Positions 33,022-41,390 of a stretch of DNA of 64,000 nt are shown in pieces. Numbering within the stretch: position 1 is the stretch's first letter; every line of letters begins with the position of its first letter. A model generated the notes under the pieces. The model was given only the letters and a program-made list of their open reading frames with translations. It did not search any database and had not been told where the DNA came from. Source of the DNA: an uncultured SAR86 cluster bacterium (GTDB taxonomy: Bacteria; Pseudomonadota; Gammaproteobacteria; Magnimaribacterales; TMED112); the NCBI GenBank assembly GCA_902563885.1, contig CACEYZ010000002.1:62001-126000 (forward strand), given 5' to 3'. A program made the position numbers and the translations under genes.

Positions 33022-35004
33022 ATGAAATCTATAACAAAATTATTTTTATATCTATTAATAACCTTAGGTATAAGTGTTCAAAGCAGTGTTCAAAATGAAT
33101 ACTCTTCATTTTCAGTTATAGGTAAAAACAATATAATAAATAAACCTGGAGCAATCGAGCTGGGTTTTAAATTCGCTTTAAAAGATGGTTGGCATACGTA
33201 TTGGTTAAATGCTGGTGATTCTGGAGGACCTGCTGTATTTGAATATAAAAATAATTCTAATTTAGTTATTTCTGACATAACCTGGCCTGGACCTCAAAAG
33301 ATTCCATACCCACCTCTCATGACATATGGATTTAAAAATGATCTGGTTATTCCTTTTAAGTTAACTCTTAATAACTTAGAAGATTCTCAAATAGAAATAA
33401 AAACAAAATTTTTAGTTTGTGATGATATTTGCGTACCGCAAAATGATTCTTTCTCTCTAGAGTTAAAAAATGGGATTTTAAATATTAAACAAGCCCCAAA
33501 TGAGCTTTTGAGATGGAAATCTATTGTTCCCACAAGAGGGCCTCCGGTTAAGATAGTTTTTCCGAACCAAAATGGAGGCCTGGAGTTAATTTCAGATCAA
33601 ATCGATGAAAGCTCATATTTTTATCCATACATGGATGGTGTAATCGATTATTCAGTCGCACAAAAAATTTCAATTAAAAATCAAACACAAGAAAACTCAC
33701 TATCTCTTTCCACATTAGATACTTTTGATGGGCAAATCTCTGGAGTTATATCCTCAAAAAATGGGTTTAGTGAAATTAATGAAACAATTAAGATTACACC
33801 AACAGTTTTAGAAAGTTCTTTATCCGAGATAAGTTTAATAACAGCATTATTATTCGCTTTTATTGGAGGATTGATACTTAACCTAATGCCATGCGTTCTG
33901 CCAGTAATTGCTTTAAAGGCCTTTTCTCTTATAAAGAATTCACAAAATTCTAATAGCTCAATTACTCTAAATGCTTCCCTTTACGTATTTGGTGTTTTAG
34001 CAACTTTTTTAGGTATTGCAGGAATTTTGATTGCATTGAAGGGAGCAGGTGAAAATATTGGTTGGGGCTATCAATTACAATCTCCAATTATCGTTGGTTT
34101 TCTTAGTACTTTAATGTTTGTAATTGGCCTTATCCTTTTTACAGATATTGATTTTGGCAGCAGCTTAACAAAATTAGAAAATTTCAATAATACTTCTGGT
34201 GCATCGGGCTCATTTTTAACTGGAGTTTTGTCAGTTTTAGTTGCTTCACCTTGTACTGCCCCATTCATGGGTGCAGCATTAGGATATGCGCTTGTGCAAT
34301 CTAATACTTTCTCGATGCTGATTTTTCTATTCCTCGGACTTGGATTTGCATTGCCATATTTTCTAATAGCAATTTTCCCAAGACTTATTGAATTCTTGCC
34401 AAAACCAGGGGAGTGGATGAAATATTTAAAACAATTTTTTTCATTCTTAATGTTTGGAACAGCAATATGGTTGTTTTGGGTATTATCAAATCAGGTGGAG
34501 ACAAACTCCCTTCTTACAATATTAATAGTTTGGCTAGTCATTTCTTTTTTCATATGGTTTGTACCTCTCAAAATTTCAAAGCCAATTAAATACTTAACTT
34601 CCTTGGTTATTTTATTCTCCACTGTAATTTTTCTTGACTGGGATTTTAAGCAGAAAGGTACCGAAACTTTTGTTGATGAAAGCTCTTGGACTAAGGAGAG
34701 AGAAATTTCCCTTAGAAATGAGGGGTCAGCTTACTTCATTAATTTTACTGCAGCTTGGTGTATTACTTGTCAGGTAAATGAGAGGGTTGCTTTAACAGAG
34801 AGAACATTAAAAGAATTTGATAAAAGAAATATAAAATATTTCAAAGCTGACTGGACAAATAGAAGCAACGAAATTTTCCAAGAATTAAAAAAATATGGTA
34901 GATCTGGTGTTCCTGTATATGTATTTTGGAATAAAAATCTAGATCAGCCTATAATTTTAAATGAAGTGTTAACAGAAAAATATGTAATGGAGGTTACAAA
35001 ATGA
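33022..35004 (+). CDS. DsbD-family thiol:disulfide interchange protein (ScsB/DsbD-like)
   Basis: Carries reducing power from cytoplasmic thioredoxin across the inner membrane. 660 residues: signal peptide, a periplasmic DsbD-alpha-like domain with CDDICVPQ, about eight membrane helices with conserved cysteines in LNLMPCVLP and VASPCTAPF, and a C-terminal periplasmic thioredoxin domain with TAAWCITCQ. The long N-terminal domain (about 270 residues) is more like ScsB than classical DsbD. It overlaps the redoxin gene by 4 bp (ATGA), implying a functional pair. Confidence 0.9.
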   Translation: MKSITKLFLYLLITLGISVQSSVQNEYSSFSVIGKNNIINKPGAIELGFKFALKDGWHTYWLNAGDSGGPAVFEYKNNSNLVISDITWPGPQKIPYPPLMTYGFKNDLVIPFKLTLNNLEDSQIEIKTKFLVCDDICVPQNDSFSLELKNGILNIKQAPNELLRWKSIVPTRGPPVKIVFPNQNGGLELISDQIDESSYFYPYMDGVIDYSVAQKISIKNQTQENSLSLSTLDTFDGQISGVISSKNGFSEINETIKITPTVLESSLSEISLITALLFAFIGGLILNLMPCVLPVIALKAFSLIKNSQNSNSSITLNASLYVFGVLATFLGIAGILIALKGAGENIGWGYQLQSPIIVGFLSTLMFVIGLILFTDIDFGSSLTKLENFNNTSGASGSFLTGVLSVLVASPCTAPFMGAALGYALVQSNTFSMLIFLFLGLGFALPYFLIAIFPRLIEFLPKPGEWMKYLKQFFSFLMFGTAIWLFWVLSNQVETNSLLTILIVWLVISFFIWFVPLKISKPIKYLTSLVILFSTVIFLDWDFKQKGTETFVDESSWTKEREISLRNEGSAYFINFTAAWCITCQVNERVALTERTLKEFDKRNIKYFKADWTNRSNEIFQELKKYGRSGVPVYVFWNKNLDQPIILNEVLTEKYVMEVTK

Positions 35005-35600
35005 AGGCTAAAATTATTTTAATTATATTCTTTGCAATGAATATTTTTTCTCTTGCAAAAGTTGGAGAAACTGCACCAAACTTTTCACTGATTAATCAAG
35101 ACAATAAAAATATAAACCTTGAGGAGTTTCGTGGCAAAAAAGTAGTGCTAGAGTGGACTAATCATGAATGTCCGTTTGTTAAACGGCACTATGAGACTGG
35201 CAACATGCAAAAACTTCAAAAAGAATTAGTTGAAGACGATGTAATTTGGCTTTCTATTGTTTCTTCTGCAAAAGGCAAACAAGGGTACATAGATCAAGAT
35301 CAAGCTAAGAAACTCACCCTAACAAGAAATGCATCCCCTAATCATGTTCTTCTTGATGAGGATGGTTCTGTAGGCAAAAAGTTTGCAGCTAAAACTACAC
35401 CTCATATGTATGTAATCGATGAAGATGGCATGCTTAAATATCAGGGTGCAATAGATAACCTTGGCACAATGGGCGCTCTTTTCAGTACGGATCTGTCGAA
35501 GGGAGTAAATTTTGTTAGAGAAGCAATTCAAAGTCTAAACGCAGGATTAGAAATTGAGAGTAGCAGCACAAGGCCTTATGGGTGTTCTATAAAATACTAA
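35001..35600 (+). CDS. Periplasmic AhpC/TSA-like redoxin
   Basis: 199 residues with a signal peptide (KIILIIFFAMNIFSLA). The thioredoxin fold opens VGETAPNFSLINQDNKNINLE and carries a single active-site Cys in WTNHECPFVKRHYE instead of a CxxC. KTTPHMYVIDEDG contains the cis-Pro. The C-terminal Cys in RPYGCSIKY may be the resolving thiol. Coupling to the DsbD-like gene suggests it is the reductase's periplasmic client, perhaps a peroxidase or a protein reductase. Substrate unknown. Confidence 0.86.
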   Translation: MKAKIILIIFFAMNIFSLAKVGETAPNFSLINQDNKNINLEEFRGKKVVLEWTNHECPFVKRHYETGNMQKLQKELVEDDVIWLSIVSSAKGKQGYIDQDQAKKLTLTRNASPNHVLLDEDGSVGKKFAAKTTPHMYVIDEDGMLKYQGAIDNLGTMGALFSTDLSKGVNFVREAIQSLNAGLEIESSSTRPYGCSIKY

Positions 35601-36109
35601 AAAATATAGTCAGCCCAAGATTTATCAGGAAAGTCTGATCTATTCAACTTATGTCCATTTAATAAATGAGCAAATGACGGTTTTTTAGGCACTATTGTAG
35701 GGTTAATAGCTTTTGAACCTTTTTTGGTATTACAAGATTTACAGCAAGTCACAATGTTCTCCCACTCTGTCTGTCCTCCCTTAGATTTTGGCACTACATG
35801 GTCTAATGTAAGCTGATTTATTTCAAAAATATTTAGACAATATTGACATTTATACATATCTCTGAGATAAACATTTGACCTTGAAAACTTTACATAATTT
35901 TGAAATTTATGGAATCTCTTCAACATTATGATGCTTGGAACTTCTACCTCAATTGATGGTGAACGCACAACCCAATCAACATGATTTTTTACAATAACTA
36001 CGTTTCTTGTAAAGATTAGTTTGATAGCAGTTCTCCAATCTAAAGTTGATAAAGGGAAATAGCTCACAGGCCTACCATTTCCATTTAAAAGAAGACAATC
36101 TTTTGGCAT
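35597..36109 (-). CDS. HNH endonuclease family protein
   Basis: 170 residues. The C-terminal half has a zinc-bound HNH nuclease: CQYC, then LTLDHVVPKSKGGQTEWEN, then CCKSCNTKKG. The N-terminal half (PVSYFPLSTLDWRTAIKLIF) matches the stand-alone HNH proteins widespread in marine bacteria. A role in phage defence or DNA repair is possible but there is no supporting context. It overlaps convergent redoxin by 4 bp. Confidence 0.88.
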   Translation of the reverse strand: MPKDCLLLNGNGRPVSYFPLSTLDWRTAIKLIFTRNVVIVKNHVDWVVRSPSIEVEVPSIIMLKRFHKFQNYVKFSRSNVYLRDMYKCQYCLNIFEINQLTLDHVVPKSKGGQTEWENIVTCCKSCNTKKGSKAINPTIVPKKPSFAHLLNGHKLNRSDFPDKSWADYIF

Positions 36110-36201
36110 ATTTTCTTAAAATAATTTATTAATTCATCATAAATTATATTTTGCTTGTATCAACATAAGCTGTATGATTATCCTGTATAAATTTTTTGCT
36201 T

Positions 36202-36906
36202 ATGATTGAACCATTTATACTTTTTGGGGAACAACACGTCGAGACTCTTGCTTATACCTTCGGTATAATTTTTTTGATTTGTTTGATAAGTAATTTCATC
36301 AGCACTTCTTTACAAAACATTGTTACAAAAATTATTGCAATCTCTCTTTTAGGCTTTGAAATTATAAGGCCATTTTTATACATTTTTGTGTTTGAAAAAC
36401 CCTGGGAGACTTACCTTCCATTACACATGTGTGCATTTAGCGCATTTCTGGTTGGAATTTTCTTGTTAAGCAAAAGTAGAAATCAAATGTTCTTTGAGCT
36501 CCCTTACTACTGGGGTGTAGGAGGTGCAACTATGGCACTTGCAACACCAGACCTTACACTTGGGTGGCCTGATGTTGAATATTTTTTCTTCTTCTATGGT
36601 CATGGCCAAATTTTATTGGGAGTGTTTTTCGCATTAACTGTTTTAAAATACCGTCCACATCTGCAAAATTTTTGGAGGATGGCAGTTATAACTATTCTTC
36701 TTCTAATACCTATTTACGCAGTAAATATTTTAATTGGAGGAGAAGCAAATTATTGGTATTTAATGGATAAACCTGCCGGAGACTCTCTAGCAGTCTTTAT
36801 GCCTGAAGCTCCATATCATATTTTAGGTATTGCGCCCCTAGCGCTAATAGTCTTTTTCATCACATACATACCTTTCTTGTTGTGGGACAAATTTAAAAAA
36901 GCATGA
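36202..36906 (+). CDS. YwaF/TMEM164-like membrane protein, copy 1
   Basis: About 234 residues with roughly seven membrane helices. Conserved motifs shared with copy 2 are PLHMCAFS (possible active-site His and Cys), YYWGVGGATMALATPD, the YGH with following helix, NYWYLMDKPAGD and PEAPYHI. This is the YwaF/TMEM164 family; human TMEM164 is reported as a Cys-dependent acyltransferase in ether-lipid formation. The start is the ATG at 36202. A TTG six bases upstream is possible. A TATAAA sits 10 bp before the ATG. It overlaps the GMC oxidoreductase gene by 4 bp. Confidence 0.8.
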   Translation: MIEPFILFGEQHVETLAYTFGIIFLICLISNFISTSLQNIVTKIIAISLLGFEIIRPFLYIFVFEKPWETYLPLHMCAFSAFLVGIFLLSKSRNQMFFELPYYWGVGGATMALATPDLTLGWPDVEYFFFFYGHGQILLGVFFALTVLKYRPHLQNFWRMAVITILLLIPIYAVNILIGGEANYWYLMDKPAGDSLAVFMPEAPYHILGIAPLALIVFFITYIPFLLWDKFKKA

Positions 36907-38573
36907 CAAAATTCGATTACATAATTGTTGGCGGCGGTTCAGCAGGTTGTGTCTTAGCAAATAGATTAACAGAAGACAGTGGAACTAATGTTTGTTTGAT
37001 TGAAACTGGCCCAAAAGATAAAAATCCCTTAATTCATATACCTGCAATGTATGCATTTTTAAGAGGAGCTAACCTAATTTATGAGTACGATACAGTTCCA
37101 CAGAAAAATTTCAGTGATGTTACTTTAGCAGAGGGGCCTGCAAAAATTTCTGATACATTTGGCAGGACTTACTCAGTTCCTCAAAGTTATGAGGAAAAGA
37201 GAAAAGGCTATCAGCCTAGAGGTAAAGTTCTAGGTGGCTCAAGCTCAGTTAATGGCATGCTTTATGTTAGAGGGCACAAATGGGACTACGATCATTGGGC
37301 TGAATTAGGTAATGAAGGATGGTCTTTTAAAGATGTGCTTCCATATTTTAAGAAATCCGAAAATAACGAAGTTTTTTCAGATTATTTGCATGGTCAAGGC
37401 GGACCGTTGAATGTTGCGGCTCAAAGACATGATAATCCATTCACAAGGTTTTTCGTTGAAGCAGGCTCAAAAATACATAAATTAAATGATGACTTCAATG
37501 GTGATGATCAAGAAGGTGTTGGAATATATCAAGTAACCCAAAAAAATGGTCTTAGATGCAGTAGCGCTGTAGCCTATCTCAACCCAATAAAAGATAGAGA
37601 AAACTTGACCATATTCACAGACACTATTGTTGAAAAAGTTGAATTTGAAAAATTAAGAGCAAAATCAGTTAAATGTATAAGTAAGGACAAATATTTTTCT
37701 TTAGAGGCAAATAAAGAGATTATTCTATGTGGTGGAGCTTATGGTTCCCCTACCCTTTTGATGAGATCTGGAATTGGTGACAAAGATTTTTTATCGTCAA
37801 GACATATCGAGTGTCTTGTAGATTTAAAAGGAGTTGGTGAAAACCTACAAGATCATCTTGACTATATTACAACGCATCGAGTTGATGACTGGGAGCTTTT
37901 AGGTAGTTTCTTCAAATCATTAAAGTTTACTTTTAGAGCACCTATAGAATTTATGAAATTAATTTTTCAGAGGAATGGGATGTTTACTTCGCCCTTAGCT
38001 GAAGGAGGTGCTTTTATTAAATCTTCAAAAGATAAGGAAATTCCAGACATTCAATTACATTTTGTAGTAGCTATGGTTGAAGATCATGGGCGCCAAGACC
38101 TATGGGGAAATGGCTTTAGCTGCCATATGTGTCTTTTAAGACCTGAATCAAGAGGAACTGTGAAAATTGCAAGCAAAGACCCATTCGAAGATCCTTTAAT
38201 AGATCCAAACTACCTTTCGGTTCAATCCGATATTGACACAATGGTAGATGGATATAAAAGAATGATGGAAATTATGAATGCTGAGCCGTTGAGTAATTAT
38301 AAAAATATAAGAAATCCTATAGACATAAATAATGATCAAGCAATAGTCAATGCTCTAAGAGAAAGATCAGATACAATATATCATCCTGTGGGCACTTGTA
38401 AGATGGGCAATGATGAAATGGCTGTAGTGGATAGTGAGCTGAGAGTAAAAGGCGTTGAAAATCTTAGGGTTGTTGATGCTTCTATTATGCCGACGCTTGT
38501 AGGTGGAAATACAAATGCTCCTTCAATGATGATTGGTGAAAAAGCAGCTGATATGATAAGGAACTCAAAATGA
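36903..38573 (+). CDS. GMC-family FAD oxidoreductase (choline dehydrogenase-like)
   Basis: Oxidises an alcohol using FAD. 556 residues: N-terminal FAD-binding DYIIVGGGSAGCVLANRL, the GMC signature 1 GKVLGGSSSVNGMLYVRG, signature 2 GGAYGSPTLLMRSGIG, and the C-terminal active-site region YHPVGTCKMG with the catalytic His. A polar insertion lies at about residues 52-80. It overlaps both flanking membrane-protein genes by 4 bp, so the three form a translationally coupled unit. Substrate unknown; an ether lipid or fatty alcohol is a possibility from context only. Confidence 0.9.
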   Translation: MTKFDYIIVGGGSAGCVLANRLTEDSGTNVCLIETGPKDKNPLIHIPAMYAFLRGANLIYEYDTVPQKNFSDVTLAEGPAKISDTFGRTYSVPQSYEEKRKGYQPRGKVLGGSSSVNGMLYVRGHKWDYDHWAELGNEGWSFKDVLPYFKKSENNEVFSDYLHGQGGPLNVAAQRHDNPFTRFFVEAGSKIHKLNDDFNGDDQEGVGIYQVTQKNGLRCSSAVAYLNPIKDRENLTIFTDTIVEKVEFEKLRAKSVKCISKDKYFSLEANKEIILCGGAYGSPTLLMRSGIGDKDFLSSRHIECLVDLKGVGENLQDHLDYITTHRVDDWELLGSFFKSLKFTFRAPIEFMKLIFQRNGMFTSPLAEGGAFIKSSKDKEIPDIQLHFVVAMVEDHGRQDLWGNGFSCHMCLLRPESRGTVKIASKDPFEDPLIDPNYLSVQSDIDTMVDGYKRMMEIMNAEPLSNYKNIRNPIDINNDQAIVNALRERSDTIYHPVGTCKMGNDEMAVVDSELRVKGVENLRVVDASIMPTLVGGNTNAPSMMIGEKAADMIRNSK

Positions 38574-39265
38574 CTGCACAGGCATTAAATTTACTTGATA
38601 CATCTCACATCCTCACATTTATTTTTTGCGTTTTTGTAATAGTTTTTTTACCAAGACTCTTCATAGGTTCAAGTGAGAAAACAATCAAGATTTTACGCTA
38701 TATTCTTGCTTTTCTTATGATTTCTCATGAGATTTTCGATCCATTTTTTAAAGTTGAAGTCAGAAACTACGCAATGGTAGATGCGCTTCCACTCCATATG
38801 TGTGCTTTTTCAACTTGGTGTATATCTATTTATCTTTTAGGTGGTCCTAGAATATTTTTCTTATTTGCATATTTTTGGGGAATAGTTGGTGCTGGGATGT
38901 CTTTATTAACTCCAGACACTGCACTTGGCTTCCCATCTCTTGAATATCTAAATCACATGTACGGACATTTGCTTATAATTTTGGGAGTATCTGTAGCGAT
39001 GGTCTTAATGAATCAAAGACCTTACCTTAAAGACTTTCTTAAAATAATGACTTACACAACTTTTGTTTTCTTGCCATTGATGTATGTACTAAATTTTGTT
39101 CTAGAAACTAATTATTGGTACATTTTAGAAAAGCCTAGTGGAGATAATATTACCGGCTTTATGCCAGATGCTCCCTATCACATCTTTGCACTAATACCTG
39201 CTGCTTGGTTTTTTACTTATTTGGTATATGTTCCGTATCATTTGAAGGATAGGAGAGCAAATTAG
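38570..39265 (+). CDS. YwaF/TMEM164-like membrane protein, copy 2
   Basis: 231 residues, about seven helices, paralogue of the protein encoded on the other side of the GMC gene. Matching motifs are LPLHMCAFSTWC, YFWGIVGAGMSLLTPD, MYGHLLIILG, NYWYILEKPSGD and PDAPYHI. The HMC cysteine and YGH histidine are preserved in both copies. The stop overlaps the proposed ATT start of birA. Confidence 0.8.
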   Translation: MTAQALNLLDTSHILTFIFCVFVIVFLPRLFIGSSEKTIKILRYILAFLMISHEIFDPFFKVEVRNYAMVDALPLHMCAFSTWCISIYLLGGPRIFFLFAYFWGIVGAGMSLLTPDTALGFPSLEYLNHMYGHLLIILGVSVAMVLMNQRPYLKDFLKIMTYTTFVFLPLMYVLNFVLETNYWYILEKPSGDNITGFMPDAPYHIFALIPAAWFFTYLVYVPYHLKDRRAN

Positions 39266-39953
39266 CATTTTAGAGGTTCACTTTCATTCAGTAACTTCAA
39301 CTAACGAAATTTGTTTAGAAAAATTAGAAGAAAAAAAACATTCTTTAGTTCTCATTTCCAGTAATTCACAAACAAATGGAAGGGGAAGAAATCAGAATAA
39401 GTGGCATAGCAAAGAAGGTAATATTTATTTTTCATTTGGTTTTATAAAGGATGATCTTTCAGAGAAAATACCTCTCAAAACAGCAGTAGTAGTCAGCGAT
39501 GCAATAAAAGATTTCTTTGATATTGATATTCAACTTAAGTGGCCTAATGATTTGGTCTATAAGGGTAAAAAAATTGGTGGAATTTTAGTTGAGTCAGTTA
39601 ACAGCGATGGTAAATTTTTTGTCGTTATTGGGGTCGGAATAAATCTAAAACTGGATGCACTAGAAACTCACTGGGGAGATCTAAATCTGACAATAAATGA
39701 AGAGGAAAGATTAAAATTTATTAAATTTGTTTTTAAAAGGTTATCAAAAATTAATGAGGATAATTTTCTTAGCGACTGGAAAGAGAGGTGGGAAAAAAAA
39801 TGCTTCCACATGAATCAAGAAATACTAATCTTGCCAGATGAAAAAAAAGCTATTTTTTTATGCATCGACACTTCAGGAAGAATGATTATTCAGTTAGATG
39901 GTGAAAAGAGAGCTTTCAGTAGCTCGGAAGTTAAAATAAGAAATGCTTATTAA
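39261..39953 (+). CDS. birA: Biotin--[acetyl-CoA carboxylase] ligase (short BirA) with probable AUU start
   Basis: Activates biotin and attaches it to carboxyl-carrier lysines, such as that of the carboxylase encoded 10 kb downstream. Only the codons from 39552 on follow a standard start, but the frame is open back past 39246 and encodes the essential N-terminal half: HFHSVTSTNE, the biotin loop GRGRNQNKW and KWPNDLVYK. No ATG, GTG or TTG lies in that part. AGGAG at 39251-39255 precedes ATT at 39261 by five bases, giving a 230-residue protein beginning MSILEVHF. ATT at 39267 is the alternative. The DNA-binding repressor domain is absent. Confidence 0.85.
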   Translation: MSILEVHFHSVTSTNEICLEKLEEKKHSLVLISSNSQTNGRGRNQNKWHSKEGNIYFSFGFIKDDLSEKIPLKTAVVVSDAIKDFFDIDIQLKWPNDLVYKGKKIGGILVESVNSDGKFFVVIGVGINLKLDALETHWGDLNLTINEEERLKFIKFVFKRLSKINEDNFLSDWKERWEKKCFHMNQEILILPDEKKAIFLCIDTSGRMIIQLDGEKRAFSSSEVKIRNAY

Positions 39954-39976
39954 TTAACAAGCATTTCTCATATTAA

Positions 39977-40702
39977 TTAATTCCAATTTGAAAAAATAAA
40001 TTCTTCATAGAAGCTATTTTGCCCGCTGCATTTGGCAATCTTTTCAAATCTCTTTGAGTTTTCAGGATACTTTGAAGAAAAATCTACGTATTTCTGTGCC
40101 ATTGTCGCTCTGGATTCGAATGAGTCCCAGTGAAATACCTGAATAAAATCAAATTCAAATTCATCTTCCCATCCTAGATATGGAAATAGATAATGATGCT
40201 TCCATCCTTTAAACCCATATTCAATAAGTTCAGCTTCATTTTGTTTGGCAGCAGAAAATAGTTTTTCACTGTTGCCAGAGGCTGTAAATTTACATGCAGC
40301 AAACTGAACAGGTTTTTTCTCATCTTTTTTTTCAGATGAGATCTCACTTTTGCCAACTAAAAAATTATATACGGCTCGCCACTTTTTACAGTCCGCTACT
40401 TCAGCTGGTTTTTCGTAGTCATTTAAGTACGATCCCCACTCTTCATACATGGACTGGCCATCTGGCCAACTTCCCCATAGAACATAATCGTATTGAAATT
40501 CTCCTGCATGCATTGGAGCCAAAAATGATTGTTCGTACTGCGAACCTACACTTTCTACAAACTCACCATATTTGCTTGCAATATTTTTTGCATCATCAAT
40601 GGAATTTTCATCTTTTAAATTGCACCAGGCAAATTCAGAACGATATTGTTCCTCCTGTGAAAAAGAAAAAAATGAAATAATTAAAAGTATTAAAATTCTC
40701 AT
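39977..40702 (-). CDS. Secreted protein with an internal domain duplication
   Basis: 241 residues with a signal peptide (RILILLIISFFSFSQ). Two similar halves of about 95 residues are visible: FAWCNLKDENSIDDAKN...YDYVLWGSWPDGQSMYEEW and FAACKFTASGNSEKLFSAA...FDFIQVFHWDSFESRATMA. Each has a strand with a Cys, a helix and a Trp-rich strand, suggesting a dimeric alpha-beta-barrel-like fold. Function not recognised. ATG 40702 is chosen because a GGAG site precedes it; a GTG two codons earlier is possible. Confidence 0.62.
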   Translation of the reverse strand: MRILILLIISFFSFSQEEQYRSEFAWCNLKDENSIDDAKNIASKYGEFVESVGSQYEQSFLAPMHAGEFQYDYVLWGSWPDGQSMYEEWGSYLNDYEKPAEVADCKKWRAVYNFLVGKSEISSEKKDEKKPVQFAACKFTASGNSEKLFSAAKQNEAELIEYGFKGWKHHYLFPYLGWEDEFEFDFIQVFHWDSFESRATMAQKYVDFSSKYPENSKRFEKIAKCSGQNSFYEEFIFSNWN

Positions 40703-40763
40703 AAGCACTCCTACTACAAACTTATCACAAATTTCTTAAAATAATTTTTTTTACTTCAAATAG

Positions 40764-40769
40764 TATAAT
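40764..40769 (+). promoter_or_regulatory. Consensus -10 hexamer placed for a leaderless GST transcript
   Basis: TATAAT, then six bases, then the GTG start of the GST gene. This is the same spacing and the same start codon as at fabI, again with no Shine-Dalgarno sequence. Confidence 0.48.
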
Positions 40770-40775
40770 TAAACA

Positions 40776-41390
40776 GTGATTAAAATTTATGCTACAGAAA
40801 ACTCAAGATCAGTAAGGCCAATTTGGACGGCAGAAGAGCTTGATATTGATTATGAACTTGAAATGATGCCATTCCCTCCAAGGGTTTTTAAGAAAGAGTA
40901 TCTCGATGTGAATATGCTAGGTACTGTTCCCTATCTAATTGATGGAGATACAAAAATGACTGAATCTGTTGCAATGTGCCAATATCTAGTTGAAAAATTT
41001 GGCCCTTCAGATTTACAAGTAAAGCCTAATGAAGCCGACTATCCAAATTATTTAAATTGGCTTTTTCATGCCGATGCGACACTTACTTTTCCGCAAACTG
41101 TAGTACTAAGATATAAATTTCAAGAACCTGGTGTTGCTGATGGTGCAGTTGAAGGTTACAGCAGATGGTTTGTTTCACGCTTAAAACTTCTTGAAAGTAG
41201 TTTAGATGATAGAGAGTTTTTATGCTCAAATCGATTCACCATCGCTGATATATGTGTGAGTTACGCAATAAATTTAGCAGAAGCTCTTGGCATTGAACAA
41301 GCAATGAAACCAAATATAACAAGATGGACAGAAAACTTATTTAAAAGAAAGGCATTTCTAAAGGCCAAATCTTTAAAATATGAGGAATAA
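40776..41390 (+). CDS. Glutathione S-transferase family protein
   Basis: 204 residues with an N-terminal thioredoxin-like domain (MIKIYATENSRSVRPIWTAEE with the likely catalytic Ser, NMLGTVPYLIDGD with the cis-Pro and TESVAMCQYL with the glutathione-binding Glu-Ser) and an all-helical C-terminal domain (FTIADICVSYAINLAEAL). The start is GTG. The stop overlaps the ATG of the sulfatase gene (TAATG), so the two are probably one operon. Substrate unknown. Confidence 0.88.
   Translation: MIKIYATENSRSVRPIWTAEELDIDYELEMMPFPPRVFKKEYLDVNMLGTVPYLIDGDTKMTESVAMCQYLVEKFGPSDLQVKPNEADYPNYLNWLFHADATLTFPQTVVLRYKFQEPGVADGAVEGYSRWFVSRLKLLESSLDDREFLCSNRFTIADICVSYAINLAEALGIEQAMKPNITRWTENLFKRKAFLKAKSLKYEE

Noticed and set aside
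35597-36109. HNH protein as part of a restriction, defence or mobile element
   Set aside because: No methylase, integrase, repeats or other defence gene nearby; it is a common stand-alone family.
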